Part shown: positions 1-12,006 of the stretch, in pieces | Numbering within the stretch: the first letter of the stretch is position 1 | Layout of the letters: every line of letters starts with the position of its first letter | Origin: Heterobilharzia americana | Lineage: Eukaryota > Platyhelminthes > Trematoda > Strigeidida > Schistosomatidae | Length of the DNA stretch: 64,000 bases | NCBI GenBank assembly: GCA_944470555.2 | Contig: OX104129.1 | Span: forward strand, 44,983,998-45,047,997 | Reading direction: 5' to 3' | Program-made: the position numbers and the translations under genes | Notes under the pieces: generated by a model | Seen by the model: the letters and a program-made list of their open reading frames with translations, nothing else | Database searches by the model: none | Told to the model about the DNA's origin: nothing

Positions 1-249
1 TTTCATATAAAACTGTTTATTCTCGGATTTTAGAAGTCAGTTAAGAAAAAGTAGTAGATCTAGGTCTCGTACTTGTTGTCACTCATCAGTAAGAACAGTC
101 TGCAACCGTGATTCCTCGGAAGTTTAAATCTTCGCCAATTAATGTCACTGTCAGAGAATTTACCATCCAGTCACTGATAACCGGCATCCTGAACGACCGG
201 GTTATATAGAAGAGTTGATAGCCATATGGTAACTAATATGCTCGTCTCA

Positions 250-420
250 GGTGGAACGTGGCTACTAAGCTAAATGACAGCAGAAGTTGTAACGAGTGCT
301 TCTGATGGTTCAAGAACATCTCAGTGGACAATTGAACTGCTTCACTACATTCATGGATATGACAATCAGTAACCTCTGATATTCTCTTGACTCTGATTCT
401 ATTCCCTTGGGAATGTAAAC
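250..420 (+). repeat. tRNA-derived SINE-like fragment
   Basis: An A-box-like stretch (tggctactaagctaaatgac) is followed about 45 bases later by a B-box-like gatggttcaagaac. The segment taaatgacagcagaagttgt also recurs, slightly changed, near 8.78 kb, so this is an interspersed repeat and not a tRNA gene. No cloverleaf can be drawn. The boundaries are approximate. Confidence 0.4.
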
Positions 421-929
421 TGTCTCACTGTCTTCCAATTTTTGCTACATGAAACGCTTGATTTCTCAGTTGTAATTCTTAGTAGTTTTCCTTCAGTACC
501 TAGGGATGGTTATAATTAGTACACAAATGCCCAGCCAACCTTACACTTAAAACTTGGTGGTGTTCATATTATTTAGGACGAAGCACAAGATATTTCACGC
601 TATCAGCAGGATTAGTAAATACTGAATTATGAATCCGAATGGTATATGACGTGATATCTTAAAGTATTGAAATATTCCAGTCATTTAGTTCAGTAGTGAG
701 AATAGTGAATAGTGAGTAACAACAACCTATACTTATGATTTCTCGTTGTTGTTCTGGGTCGAAATTGGTCGACCTCTGTTGACACATAGGCTCCTATGCG
801 CATGCCCCAATATTGCTCAATTACTCATGTTGCAGTCTGCTTTGTGGTTTCTATCAGTGGAACCCAGGACACCTATTTTGTCCTTTCTGGAATCCATCAA
901 CTGGATGTACCTGCACCCCATTGAATGAT

Positions 930-1030
930 GTTGCTCCTATCCAGTAACCAACCCTTCAAACGCGAAAGCGCTATCCACAAGGCTACTAGGGTACGACAGC
1001 CACCACTTGCGAAGCGAGTATCAGTTATGA
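930..1030 (-). repeat. tRNA-like SINE fragment, minus strand
   Basis: On the minus strand, the stretch tgtggatagcgctttcgcg followed by ggttactggatagg resembles the A- and B-box regions of the copy at 54.4 kb (tggataccactttggtgttt then gggtactgggttcaagtc). It is degenerate. Its orientation is opposite to that of the flanking hammerhead-like repeat, so it is probably a separate insertion. Confidence 0.3.
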
Positions 1031-1104
1031 TTATTTATTGATGCTTGTTACTTGCCGTTGTTATTCTGGATCGAAATGATCGACCTCTGTGGGTATATAG
1101 GGTC

Positions 1105-1170
1105 ATATGCGGGTATTGACGAGTCCTAAATGGGGTGAAACGCGTCCCGTATTTTACTGCTAGCCACCGC
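1105..1170 (+). ncRNA. Hammerhead-ribozyme-like segment (Sm-alpha type), degenerate
   Basis: The order is tgacgag, a short putative stem II (tcctaaatgggg), the tgaaac core, then gcgtc followed by ccgtatttta, and then the Sm-alpha-like tactgctagccacc. The upstream atgcggg can pair with cccgtat downstream of the core, as stem I would. The first core base is not C, and two extra bases separate stem I from the core, so this copy is probably a decayed ribozyme. The family layout is established for schistosome hammerheads; activity here is not shown. Confidence 0.45.
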
Positions 1171-1774
1171 TAGGCAGATTTCAGTGAGTAACAATGTTTC
1201 TGAAAAAATACTTTTCTCTGTATTGTTATATGCAGATGAATATAGCAAAGTCGACTTTTCTCTCGAATCAAATCACTAGACGATGTTTTATAGTCAATCT
1301 TGCAATCACAGACGAAATTTGAAGTTGGCAGATGATTATTATCGACAGTTAAACAATTAACACGCCTTAAATGTAAACTCGTAACAAAGTGTGGTAAGCT
1401 TATTCATTATTTTTGAAGGAAGTCTGCCTTTTGTTATTCGACTTCACTGTTTGTTAGTGAACGTTTCATCATCATAATGGGTTGACTAGACCAACAGTAA
1501 CCGTTAAACAAAGAAGATAGCAAACTTGATACTATCATTGTGTTTGTGAAGATGTCTCAGTTTATGTTCATTTTTTAGAAAATAGAAAATAGATTGGTGT
1601 ATGGTTCTCACTAGTGGTAAGCTTCGAGATGGATATCTCAAAGTTGTAATGAGAAGTTGTAACCTGTGTGGTCAACCAGTCAGAAAATATAAATACTTTT
1701 TCCGAGTAAAAATAATCAATATAAAGGAATATTAATAATAGCAGTTTGATAAAATACATAGAAAATATACCTAC

Positions 1775-1994
1775 CAGGACATAATACATAAACATGTCTT
1801 GTTAGTAAGATATCCTTGTACTGTGGTCCACTGACTGAACACTGGATTTGATTTAAACCGATGATATCTAACTGTGAACATTGAACCTGTAGGTGAGACG
1901 TAGTCGTCGTCATATGAATTGTATTCAGTGAAGTATTACATTGATCATAGCTTATTTTATTCGCACTTGTCGGCATTATTGCCTTAGTCATTGT
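1775..1994 (-). CDS. IgSF protein, exon encoding the end of an Ig domain
   Basis: Third recognisable exon of a minus-strand immunoglobulin-superfamily gene. It starts after the acceptor ttgtag at 1995 and ends before the donor gtaggt at 1774. The 220 bases are read in phase 0 at the start and leave one base at the end. The peptide carries an NTS glycosylation site and a second-half Ig pattern (LQVQC, then GLNQIQCSVSG, then an RHVYVLCPG edge). It follows directly on the exon at 5651-5976, which ends in phase 0 just after the ITW of the same Ig domain. The phase-1 exit matches the other module boundary of this gene. The next exon, below 1775, was not found. The family is clear; the specific protein is not recognised. 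Confidence 0.72.
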
Positions 1995-4900
1995 CTACAA
2001 TTAGTAATAACAATAACAATGATAGAATAACAACATAGAGAAAGTGTGTCCATGAAATAGTTATGACATGAAAATATAAGCGTGCGAAGAAATGAATGTC
2101 TTTGAGAGACGTTTAAGAGTTTAAGGTACAGTCTTTTTCAGATTTTTACTCCCCAGACCCTGTGATTACGAATTCATTTACAAACTCGAATAAAATATCT
2201 CAGATGCCAGAAAATGCATAGATAGTGGTACATAATCTTTGTTTGTTTAGAGACAGGCACATATCCAAGCGTGTCATACTTCCCACTCGGTCTTTCTATA
2301 CCTGACTGATAAATTAAGTAATCAGTTTGTTTACTCCGAAAAATACTCATTACGTACTCAATTTTGGCTGGATTGACTCACTCCCTCTACAAGAATAGCA
2401 ACTCATAATGTAGTTTTGGTTTCAGTTGGTTAGTGTTTGGAGGGGGATTGTGTGACTGAAAGATAGTTTTCATCAAGAAATGACAACAGTTAGAGTACAG
2501 CTCAAAATAAGAGAACGCTGAACAGCTGCTTCACCCATGTGGAAGGCTTATCAGTAAATCAAACCCTCTACTTCACACAAGAAAGTAGTCAGGATTCACC
2601 ATTTCCGCTGAATAGCCAGCCATTCAGTCCTCATTATGGTGATAGGTTCAAAAGCGAATTTCTCGTAATGTAGGCATCAGATTGTGGCTAATAGGTTCAT
2701 CAAATTTAAGGCGAAAGCTGATGTTAGCCTACAATACTTCATGATGGTAATCTCATATAAAAAACCAGATGGTTTCTGAAAATATAAACTACTAGATTCT
2801 GACCAAGTTGGCCAACGACAACGTGTTTGTAGGTGTTTTCGTAGTATCACCGAAGTGTGGTGGAATCACCGTCTGGGTTGGATAAAGTGCATTAGAGAAG
2901 AAAGGCAAGTCAGTCGATGAGGTGGAGAACTTTCACCGACGGATGTCCAAGTCACCAACCACCACTTACCTCAACTTTTAGTGTTAACCGAAGTAAGAGT
3001 GAGTTGGAAAAAGACTAAGGGTAGTTAGACTAAGAGTTGGTATAAGCCCATGAAGTATCTGATTGTTAGTCTGAGATATGTAGGGAGGTGCAGAATGTAT
3101 GGCTTGAGTCCTTGAGGCGATAGGTATCGGTGTCTAGAAACTCTTGATGACATAGGTGAAAACTGGTCACAATGACGTAGATGTACACACCCTTTGCTAT
3201 TTTTAAAGTCCTTAACTTTAGTTAACCTTCGTTTTTCATTCTGTCTTTTCTCATATACATTTGTCTACCTTAATATCACTTTTTCTGTTAACCTCTTCAT
3301 TACATTCCATTATGAAGTGTAGCAACTTAAACCGATGAACTTTCGCGTAAGGTTTTATGTTAATTTGTTTGTCTGTCTGCACGCCGTGAGACTTGAGTGG
3401 GTGAGATTGATTTCGTATAGCATCATCGTCCTTTGAGGCCCAGGTTATCTACGTAGTGGGTTGAGTCCCGACCAATAAAATGTAGTTTTTGTATTGCAAG
3501 TACTGCAGGAAGACTGGTAAATCGCAAGTTCTTGTAAAACCTAGAGGAAATTAAAATCCCGAAAATATTCCCCTTAAATGAAAAAATATACAGTGAAATT
3601 ACTATCTGTTAAGTGCTGAATATGCTCTGTGAATACACGTATCTTACATTGAACTAATGCAAAGTGTGACAATTCAAAATACTGTCTACTTAGTACCAGA
3701 CATAACAAGATAGAACCTGTTACATTATAATTTGTTGAAAAAAACCTTATAACTACAGGATCAATGTTTAAAACTCATGAGAATTTTTCACTCATAGAAC
3801 AAACAAACTAACAAACACGGATCACATTTTATGAGTAACATATAACTTATTTTTCAGTCATTTAGGGATTGGAAATTATACACAAAGAATGCTTGTCTAC
3901 CATTTATTGATATGGTACTACTAACTAACCAATAAGAAGAATAGGGTTTTGAATATGAGAATGTTTTCATACAATGAAACCCGAATGACAATTTACCAGT
4001 TACCAGTAATCTTCAGTGAAGAACGGAGCCCATCTCCAACTATTACGTCCAGTATCACCAGTTTCTTCAGATATTAGCTATGCACAAATTGGTCACCAGT
4101 GGATAACCTATTTACCAGTCTGCTAATCAGTACTCAGCATTGACCGAAATATATCGACCAAGTTTCCAATGTGGTCAACAAACTCAGTGAAGCTACAATG
4201 TGGTGCACTGTATTTTGGTGTTAGGTGTCGGCAGTCAATAAAATCCCTGCCGAAGTAATTTACATACTCATTCCCTCCCGCTATAGTTCCAAAGAACTTC
4301 GAATACGTTATTTATACGCACTTGATTCGCTAACCATCTATAAGCTGAAGTCGCATTCTCGTGTTTAAAAATACTACATACATCCCACTATGTACAAAGC
4401 AGTAATTTCCTTTTTAATAAGCTTTTCTTTTTCTTAACACATTTTTCGCACCACATATCTTCCAACTTTCATCTCTTTATTAATTTATACTTTTTAATTG
4501 AGTGATTCTTTTTTACACTTAACGATCAAAATCACCTTCTGGTTTTAGTTTCCACATTTTCTTCGCCTTCACAAAATAGACTTATGAATGCGTAACAATT
4601 CTCCAAATGAACTATCATTATTCTATTGGTTTGGGGTAATTTTGTTGAAAGAAAACTCTCTTTGCTGTTAAACCTTTTCCTCCAATTTCCGAATTCTCAA
4701 TGGGAGACATTCTGAAGGGATTGAAGATACTTGATGGTAAAAATTCAACTAGGAGTACACTGATTGACATAATGTCAAGCTCTCAGTGCTGATAGAATTG
4801 TATTCATCAAGTTTGTGATTTGACCAGTAGACTAAGTGTATTAACACTGCAGCGCTCTGTATTCTATGAAAAATATCTGGAAGCTATGGAAGCCAAGTAT

Positions 4901-5650
4901 CATTGTAGTTCATACATGTTTGTAATCTAAAGAGAAAATCGATTCCATCAAGGCTTATCTGAGAAAACCTATCTACCTTTTAAATAACGTCCAACCACTT
5001 AATGAAAAGTGTTATTTCAGACTCACAGAGCTAAATAAACTTAAATATATGTTCATATACATAAATAAACTAATGCTGCCCTAAAAGAGACTGCCTCAGT
5101 AGCAGATTACTTGAAATAAGCCGGTAAATTGCAAATATTCTGTCTCTAAAAATCGTTTTATCAAATCTAAAGATGGAAATAATGATTTTGTGTATCTACA
5201 TATTCAATTAGACCAATCCTAGTGATTAAGTCGGCATCATGTGTCGATTCGCCCAGTAACATCATATTCCCTTTAAACTTACAGAACATGCGTCAACTAC
5301 AATAAAATTTTTACCACAAACATTTTGTGAATTCTTAGCTTCATCCTGAACTTGACCAGTAAATCTATTCCCTCATTTTTTTCCCCGTTTTATACAAATC
5401 GTCTCCATAGTAAAGCTTTGATTTACTAGGCTATGAACCCCACTTTACGTATAAGGGCTTTTGTTATTATATGATTACTAAGGTTGAAACAAGTGCAGCG
5501 AATTTTAAACTCAGAACTCATTAATTTGAAGTTGAATGCTCAAATAAATTAACTGTAACTACACTTTCCTCCCGTATTATCTAGTAAAAGGATTCTTTAA
5601 ACATACATAAACATTATTAAGTAAATAGTCTTCTAGAGTTTGGAAGTTAC
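1995..5650. other. Intron of the IgSF gene
   Basis: 3.66-kb AT-rich intron between two phase-compatible exons. It contains a decayed LINE 3' end (about 2880-3390). No other coding exon or RNA gene was seen in it. Confidence 0.65.
2880..3390 (+). repeat. Diverged 3'-end copy of LINE family A
   Basis: Scattered blocks match the terminal region at 17.14-17.58 kb in the same order: aaggcaagtcagtcgat, ggtcacaatgacg, catttgtctaccttaatatc, then tgaagtgtagcaactt. Identity is clearly lower than between the two arms at 14.5 and 17.1 kb. This gives a useful baseline for how far unrelated copies of this end have drifted. Confidence 0.55.
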
Positions 5651-5976
5651 CTCATTTATGACCAGCCAAGTTATATTGGCTCTAGGATGTCCACAAGTTG
5701 TTTCACAAGTGAGTTGTATTCCCAACCCTGGACGCAAATCGTACGGATTAGTCCGAGTACCCAAGCCAATATGTTGGCCAGGTGGTGTACCGATGATTGA
5801 TAACACTGAATCCACCCCTGCTGCAGCCAGAGAAGACGATGAAGAAGAACCAGAGTGTGACACAGAAGGAGATGATATTCCAGAAGATGAACCAGAATCT
5901 TTCATTATATTCTCTTTACCTATAGTCATAGGTAACGCCAAACTTGAGACACCCATTTTTTCCAGCTTAGCTGGTG
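5651..5976 (-). CDS. IgSF protein, exon with serine-rich insert and start of an Ig domain
   Basis: Second recognisable exon of the minus-strand IgSF gene, bounded by the acceptor ttttaag at 5977 and the donor gtaact at 5650. Its first two bases (CA) complete a codon with the single G left by the exon at 11689-12006, giving an Ala in a typical inter-Ig linker (LEVY-APAKLEKM). Residues of about 20-50 form a Ser-rich low-complexity run. The exon then reads LGIQLTCETTCGHPRANITW, the first cysteine and core tryptophan of an Ig fold, with an NIT glycosylation site. It ends in phase 0 and continues at 1775-1994. Role inferred: cell-surface adhesion or receptor function. No transmembrane segment is seen in the window. 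The opposite-strand ORF at 5640-5981 is its shadow. Confidence 0.78.
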
Positions 5977-8769
5977 CTTAAAACAATAAAAAGGAAAATG
6001 AAATTATAAAAGGCTTATGAAAACCAAGATATGCGTAGTCAAAGTATTCAATTTTTAATTTTTCACACTTCAAGTTCTTTTTTAAAATTGTTCTTATTAC
6101 TTCAGTAAAATTATACTAACCGTCTCCTACAGAAACGTGAAAACTGTAAATTTGTAAAAACAAAAAAGTAATTCTAAAAGGCATTTCTTACTTATTTAAG
6201 CATGTCTACATCAGGCATAATTAATCAATGTTTCTAATGGAGACAGGGCGTATTGATTAGTTAGCAAACACAACTTAAAATATGACTTAAAGTGTATATT
6301 TATTTTATTGTTCCTCTGTCTACAGATACCAAAAAGAGGTGGAACAGCCACCGGATTTTGAGTGGTTTTAAACTAAGATGGCTAAAAAGCAGTAAAGTGG
6401 CATAATTACATTGAGAATTTTTTTTGATAGCCAGATTGCATTATAGCATCATAAACCTCAACACATCAAATTTACCTTATACATCGAAACATAAGCATGT
6501 ATCAGGTTGCTAAATCTCATCGTTATTATTGTCTATTGTGGCGTACTTTTGCCTTTGATTGCCAAAATTGAATTGAACAGTTCATATGGTTGTTTCGGCT
6601 ATTAGTAAGAACTCCCTAGTGTTGACTATAGTAATAACAACAACAAACAACTACCAAATAGTATCAAAATGTAGTCAATGAAACTATCATGGTATTTTCA
6701 CAAAGAACTGACACACCAACGCGAACTGATATTTGGTTCTGAAAATAAATTATTACACCATGAAATGGGAGTTTGTCGTATTAATGCATTTTTATGACAA
6801 TCAAAAACATATGTGACTTTGTTTTTTATGTTGACTTTTGTCACATCTTCAATATTCAGTAGCCACTTAAACGTTACTGTTTAAAGATGGTGTAACTTTT
6901 TATCGATGGCAGGCAAATGAGTAAGTGATTTATTGACTGAATTGTGATTCATTTTTCCGCTTGTTCCTTCCTTCTGATTTTCGCATCACCAATGTAACAA
7001 ATGCACACATACAATGCTAAAATGCAGTATAATCCAGAAACCGTGAGGAGGGTAGTGTATTGAATGTACTGCACTTATTGCGAGAGCAGGAAGGATGCCA
7101 TTCCACTGCGTGAACATCGGTAATTGTAGCTAAGTTTTCATCTGTGACCGCCAGGGCTGAAAACTGCTTGTTTAAATCACTATGTCACACCTCCACATAA
7201 TGGCTTTGTGAAACCTAACCCTTAAAAGTTAGACAAAATCATTCTAGGAACTATGTGTCATGCAGTAAATTCGTATGTTGAATACCTCCAACCAACAGCT
7301 GCATTTTGATCAAGGTAACGATAAACGTTCAAAATATAAGCAAATGGAAAAGTTTGACAACTGAATATTTCAGACATATGTCTTAAATTTTTTTAAGTAT
7401 GTTTAAGACCGAAAACGAAATAGAAGTAAAGTTAAATTTACCAACTAGCGTGACTCAACCAAAAGTGGTTTATATATATTCCTGATCAACTCTTTTAAGG
7501 TCAAGGTTGTTTAACTGACTGCTGCCCATAACTGTCCCGTATGCTGACTCAGAGACACCTGGGCACAGCAGGTGTCAAAAAATAGGCCATACGGGTTAGA
7601 GAATAGTTTAATCCACACTATAAAATGAAAAGTCCCTACACTGGTTCAATCCCGATCTACATAGTATACCTTGACAACGATAAAACCATTTTGTCTTGTC
7701 AGCAGATTGAAAACAGTCAGTAGGATCCAGTCGTATAGAGAAAGTAACTGGCGTACATGGTGTATTGATAAACACTTTTATTTGGCCTCCTTTAGCAGCT
7801 TAGTTCATTTAAAGATTTTTGATGAGCAATTCAGGATTAGGTTACAAACAAACTACTATCTGACCAATGAAAAGCGTTTTTTTCATCATAACTAACATAG
7901 TTGACACAAGCATGGACTGTAATGAACAATAGAAAACAATAACAAAACGGGAGACAGTTGTAAAAAAAAAATTCATGCTGGGTAACTGACTGATGAGAAC
8001 CAATAGCCAGGCGTTTTGTCTTGATATGAAAACCTTCAGAAATAGGCATTATTACTTTGTCTTTTTGAAATCGAACTCGAACTCTACTCTGTGAGCAAGT
8101 TCCTATTGGCTTCTTTATGATATGTAGTGCTTGTTCAGTTACTTTGAGCTCATGGTGGGAAATAAGTTCAAAGTTAACTTCCCAATAACTCAATTCGAAC
8201 CATGATATAAACCATCTGTAATTAAGCTTCTTTAAACACGATTTCTGGTACAGCTAAACGAGACTGGATTCTTTTAAAGGGTGTACTAAAGTATATATCA
8301 AAGTCTAACATCTGATGAGTGTAATTACATATGTTTCGATGCCTCCCGGACGTAAATAAAATCTAGTGAAATGAATGGTTCATTGTAACAAAAGCATTCA
8401 CTCCGTTCCTATGAGAGACAAAAAGCTTTGGTTAGATCCTAAGGTCTTTATAAGAAATAGATAGTCGGCTAAGTGCATGGCCAAGCATATGAAAAAGATA
8501 AAGGTTAAAGGTAAAAGAGTATCAGTTTCTAAGAAAGCACAATTTTTGGAAATGTAATTTAGAAGTCACAACTCCGATGTTATCACGATACAACCTCAGA
8601 AAAGAATTTTATAGACAAGATTTCCTACTTCAAACCTATATCAACCCCATTGAAATCGACTGATTTTAACTGCGGTAAACAAAAACAAACCAAGGAATTT
8701 CATCTCTTCTATAAAACAGTCACACAAGGTATATGGTTAATTATATCAGTTGAATGTTTGAGCACGATC

Positions 8770-8950
8770 CACCATCATTAGGTAAATGACAGACGGAAGT
8801 TGTAACTCATTGATTTTGACACTCGACCTTTAATCGAGAAGTGACGATTTCAAATCCAGGTCCATCTATCTCGGCCTGAGTCACCGACTGGTACCGTAAG
8901 CCCTCACACTAAGTGTAGCCTGTAGCTCAACAAATAAATCTGTAATGAAC
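8770..8950 (+). repeat. tRNA-derived SINE-like copy
   Basis: It shares taaatgacagacggaagttgtaac with the copy near 270. A B-box-like cgatttcaaatccag lies downstream, followed by a gtagctcaacaaataaatc tail. It sits inside the large IgSF intron. The boundaries are approximate. Confidence 0.45.
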
Positions 8951-11429
8951 TGAGTTGCATCATTACTATTGTTTTTTCCCTATCTTGGTCATCGAAAATA
9001 ATTATCCTTTCCTGATCAACGCAAGTTTTATTTCCGTATCCTTACTTAACTATTGACGACACCTAACCACTTAGCAAAACAATTAACTTATGCTGTTCGC
9101 TATTATTGTAGACTGTAAAATATGACTCATTTACATTGGATCTTTGGAAGCTGCTAAACAAAGCACGATTACCATACTCAACGCTTAACGTTTTGATTTT
9201 TTTAAATGAGAACTACATGTGCAACTTCAAATTTGTAACCATTGTTAGTTTGGCAGAGTGATGTGTACAGACATGATAAAGTGATAACTGATGAGATACA
9301 TTTCTTTCCTAAGTTTACCTCCCTTGGTAGAATAGAAACTTTCAACCAATTAGTGGTGTTCTGTCGTCCGTAAAAATCACTTTACCTATATGTTATTAAA
9401 CACTCCAACTGGGTAATATCACTCATGTGTGAGATAATTGTTTTAGTAAAATTATAAACAATAAGTTATACCATATAAAGTAACTGATAAATAATATTAT
9501 TTCACTATGTGAAGTGTTTAGTAAACAAAATAACATGATGTTCTACCCTAGAGTTCGATTCCTTCTTTAATTTATGATTGTTGATCTATGATATGTTTGT
9601 ATTAAAACTGAAATCTCAATAAGTACTGCATCACAGTGCAAAGAGACATAACAACATACTGTCATCATTTTGCATAAGACCAGTGAATATTCACACTTTC
9701 CAGTGGACAAGCATTTAGTTGAATAGTTAGATTCCTTAGTACTAATCCAGATACAACTACTCAGCGTAGATATGTTCAGTCATGAACCAATGTACCGCAA
9801 ACCTATGAGAATACCACATAAGAAATACAGATAATCATTGTAGATGACTGGTATAGTTTGTGGTATGGAAGCTAGAGGTCGATTAGTGCTCTTAATCGCT
9901 GACCATATAGCTAAATGAAAAGGTGTCTGAGTGCGACACTGGGTGGTGTGGACTTGAATCTGAGGTGACATTACTTCCCGCAAGATGGTAGATACGTCTT
10001 GCTGACGATGTCCAACAAGCATGAAACCTAGGTACAGGGCTTCTTGCCGATTGTCTTAAGACAAATATCACTGTTCGTTTATTTCTATTATTTTACGGTT
10101 GAATTCATGATACATGTATGTAATACATTATGGTTACACTTATCAGTGGCTAACAGTGGATTCCAAACGGCATATTTAAAGCTCTTCAGTTGAATTTATT
10201 TGTATTTTTAGCGTTAATATTTCCAGTGAAACTTGAACTTGTCTCTTGAAACACTACATTATATACTGAGTTTCTTCATATATTTTGAGATTCGAAGCGT
10301 TTTCAGGCTTAAACCACGCAAGAAGTCGATTACACAGTAGTCGGGGCCAGCATGTTACCATTGAACCACAAGCTTGGAACTTAATTATCACCATTTCCCC
10401 ACTTTTGTCAATTAGTAGTGGTGTAATCATCAGTATTCTATTGGTGAGTACAACACAGTAAGCTACATCGATCCTACTGGTTAAGATCTTTTTTCAAAAG
10501 AAAAGAGGAGAAGCATTTGGACTTATCTGAGTTTTATGAAGGGGTGATTGTCCAGTTTTACTGATTAACTCGTGGCAAATGAAAATAGTTTATTTGCTGA
10601 AACCGATTATGTAGTTTAGGTTAGTCTCAGCGTGATTGACCAAGCTCTGTAGCATCAACAGAATAAAAGTTGGCGGTCTGTACTATTGACAAGTGAGGTA
10701 GACCAGTCGTTCGAAATAATGTCGAGTAAATCTATGTACACATACTCAACAGGAACACTGTGAATGAGAAAATGTACTGAAAATTCATGTCAAAGTCGAA
10801 CTTTCCTCCGAGCAGTGAAGTAAACGGCATATTTTAGGTATATTCCGAACGAAGGAGAGGTCAAGAAAATAGACCACTAGATGCCCAAATAATAAGAGCA
10901 CTTGTTTGAATTATCCTATGAATAAATAGAAATTCGTGAACTAGTTATCTTCTTACTGCTTTCACTGCTAATTTAAATGAGAATGAAATAATGATCTTGT
11001 TTGATCATATAGCCTTCTTAATAACCATATCCATTAACAAAATCCCTACAAATCACCAATTGAAATAGTAAATGGTGTAAAAACATTCCACATCAGTGAA
11101 TATTTAATGGTATACACAATGTCAAATCATAGATGAGACAAACTGCGTCTAACTTCAGGAATATATATTTTTGTACATTGGCCGGATAATGAACCCTAAT
11201 AAGAACTAACTATACAATCTACAATTTCTTTGGCTATTCGACGTTTTAGTGACCATGAAAAACTGTGAACCTGCTGCGTAAATGATAAACGAGTTATCCT
11301 TTAAAAAGGTTTGACTTGTGAGGTTAGTCAAGTCGAGAGTGAGGTGGAGGTGCACTGGTGACATTGGATTATGGTCACGCTACATTGCAAATTGACAGAA
11401 GCAGGAAAATGTTAACCACTGAATTCCGA

Positions 11430-11545
11430 TCCAGTGGCTGAATGGTAACGTGCTCACCCTGAGAACTGATGATCTTGCGCTTGATCCGTCGTTGGGTTGT
11501 GGGTGAGCACTGCTGAGGAGTTTCATAATACAAAGAGCAGTAGTC
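11430..11545 (+). repeat. tRNA-derived SINE-like copy
   Basis: ccagtggctgaatggtaacg resembles a tRNA A-box region, and gcgcttgatccgtc resembles a B box about 45 bases later. The downstream gagcactgctgaggagttt resembles SINE body sequence. No full tRNA fold is evident, so a SINE is preferred. Confidence 0.45.
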
Positions 11546-11688
11546 TATTGCGCTCAATTCTTCAACGATTCTTCAGCTGATGACATTCTTTGATGAACAC
11601 CACGTCCACGAACTACCAGCTGAGTTGAGATCAATCAATGATGAATTTGCGAACATCATATGTGAATGGATGCAAACTTGCAACTTAC

Positions 11689-12006
11689 CATATACTTCAA
11701 GGGTTTGTCTGGTCATATTTGCTGCATAAATACACAACCAATCACCACGATCTGCCCAAGAAACTGATTTGATATGTAATTCATAAGTATGAGCTCTTTG
11801 CCAATCGTTTGGTTCACAGACAAGGTGATACTTCTGTTCCTCATAAACATGACATTTCTCTGAAATCAGTTTGTCTTTACGTTTAAATAAAACTGCATAT
11901 TGCATAGGGAAGCGTATACCCTGAACTTGACACATCAGAATTACCTTCTGACCAATAAGTACCGGTTGATTGGCCGGAATTACAGACAACGTAAATTTTG
12001 TGGACC
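11689..12006 (-). CDS. IgSF protein, exon encoding a complete Ig-like domain
   Basis: First recognisable exon of the minus-strand IgSF gene. The acceptor gtttcag at 12007 is followed by 318 bases, ending before a consensus donor gtaagt at 11688. The peptide begins STKFTLSVIPANQPVLIGQ and carries the first Ig cysteine (ILMCQVQ), a second in WADRGDWLCIYAAN that fits the DxGxYxC signature with W for Y, and an NMT glycosylation site. Two extra cysteines (EKCHVY and HLVCEP) lie between them. The exon enters with two bases and leaves with one, as expected for a symmetric phase-1 Ig module, and joins precisely to 5651-5976. Any signal-peptide exon must lie at higher coordinates and was not found. 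Confidence 0.78.

Larger units (their letters stand above)
740..1180 (+). repeat. Two tandem Sm-alpha-like SINE copies
   Basis: A motif beginning ctgggtcgaaattggtcgac near 754 recurs as ctggatcgaaatgatcgacc near 1066, each followed by a similar downstream sequence. This indicates two partial monomers about 310 bases apart. The second ends in a hammerhead-ribozyme-like segment. Schistosome Sm-alpha elements are tRNA-related short repeats that carry a hammerhead ribozyme (established knowledge). Assignment to that group is inferred from the resemblance. The short ORF at 746-928 lies inside this repeat and is not treated as a gene. Confidence 0.5.
5977..11688. other. Large intron of the IgSF gene
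   Basis: 5.7-kb intron supported by matching splice phases (one base left, two taken). It contains SINE-like repeats near 8.77 and 11.43 kb. Several short ORFs (for example 7837-8193 and 9780-10022) show no recognisable domain and no supporting splice logic. Confidence 0.65.

Noticed and set aside
5640..5981. 113-codon plus-strand ORF with an acidic run
   Set aside because: Exact shadow of the IgSF exon; the acidic run is the antisense of the serine codons.
7837..8193. 118-codon minus-strand ORF
   Set aside because: No recognisable domain, no splice context in frame, and it lies in an intron of the IgSF gene on the same strand.
9880..9975. A- and B-box-like motifs suggesting a tRNA or SINE on the minus strand
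   Set aside because: On the minus strand the B-like box precedes the A-like box, so the order is wrong for a pol III promoter.
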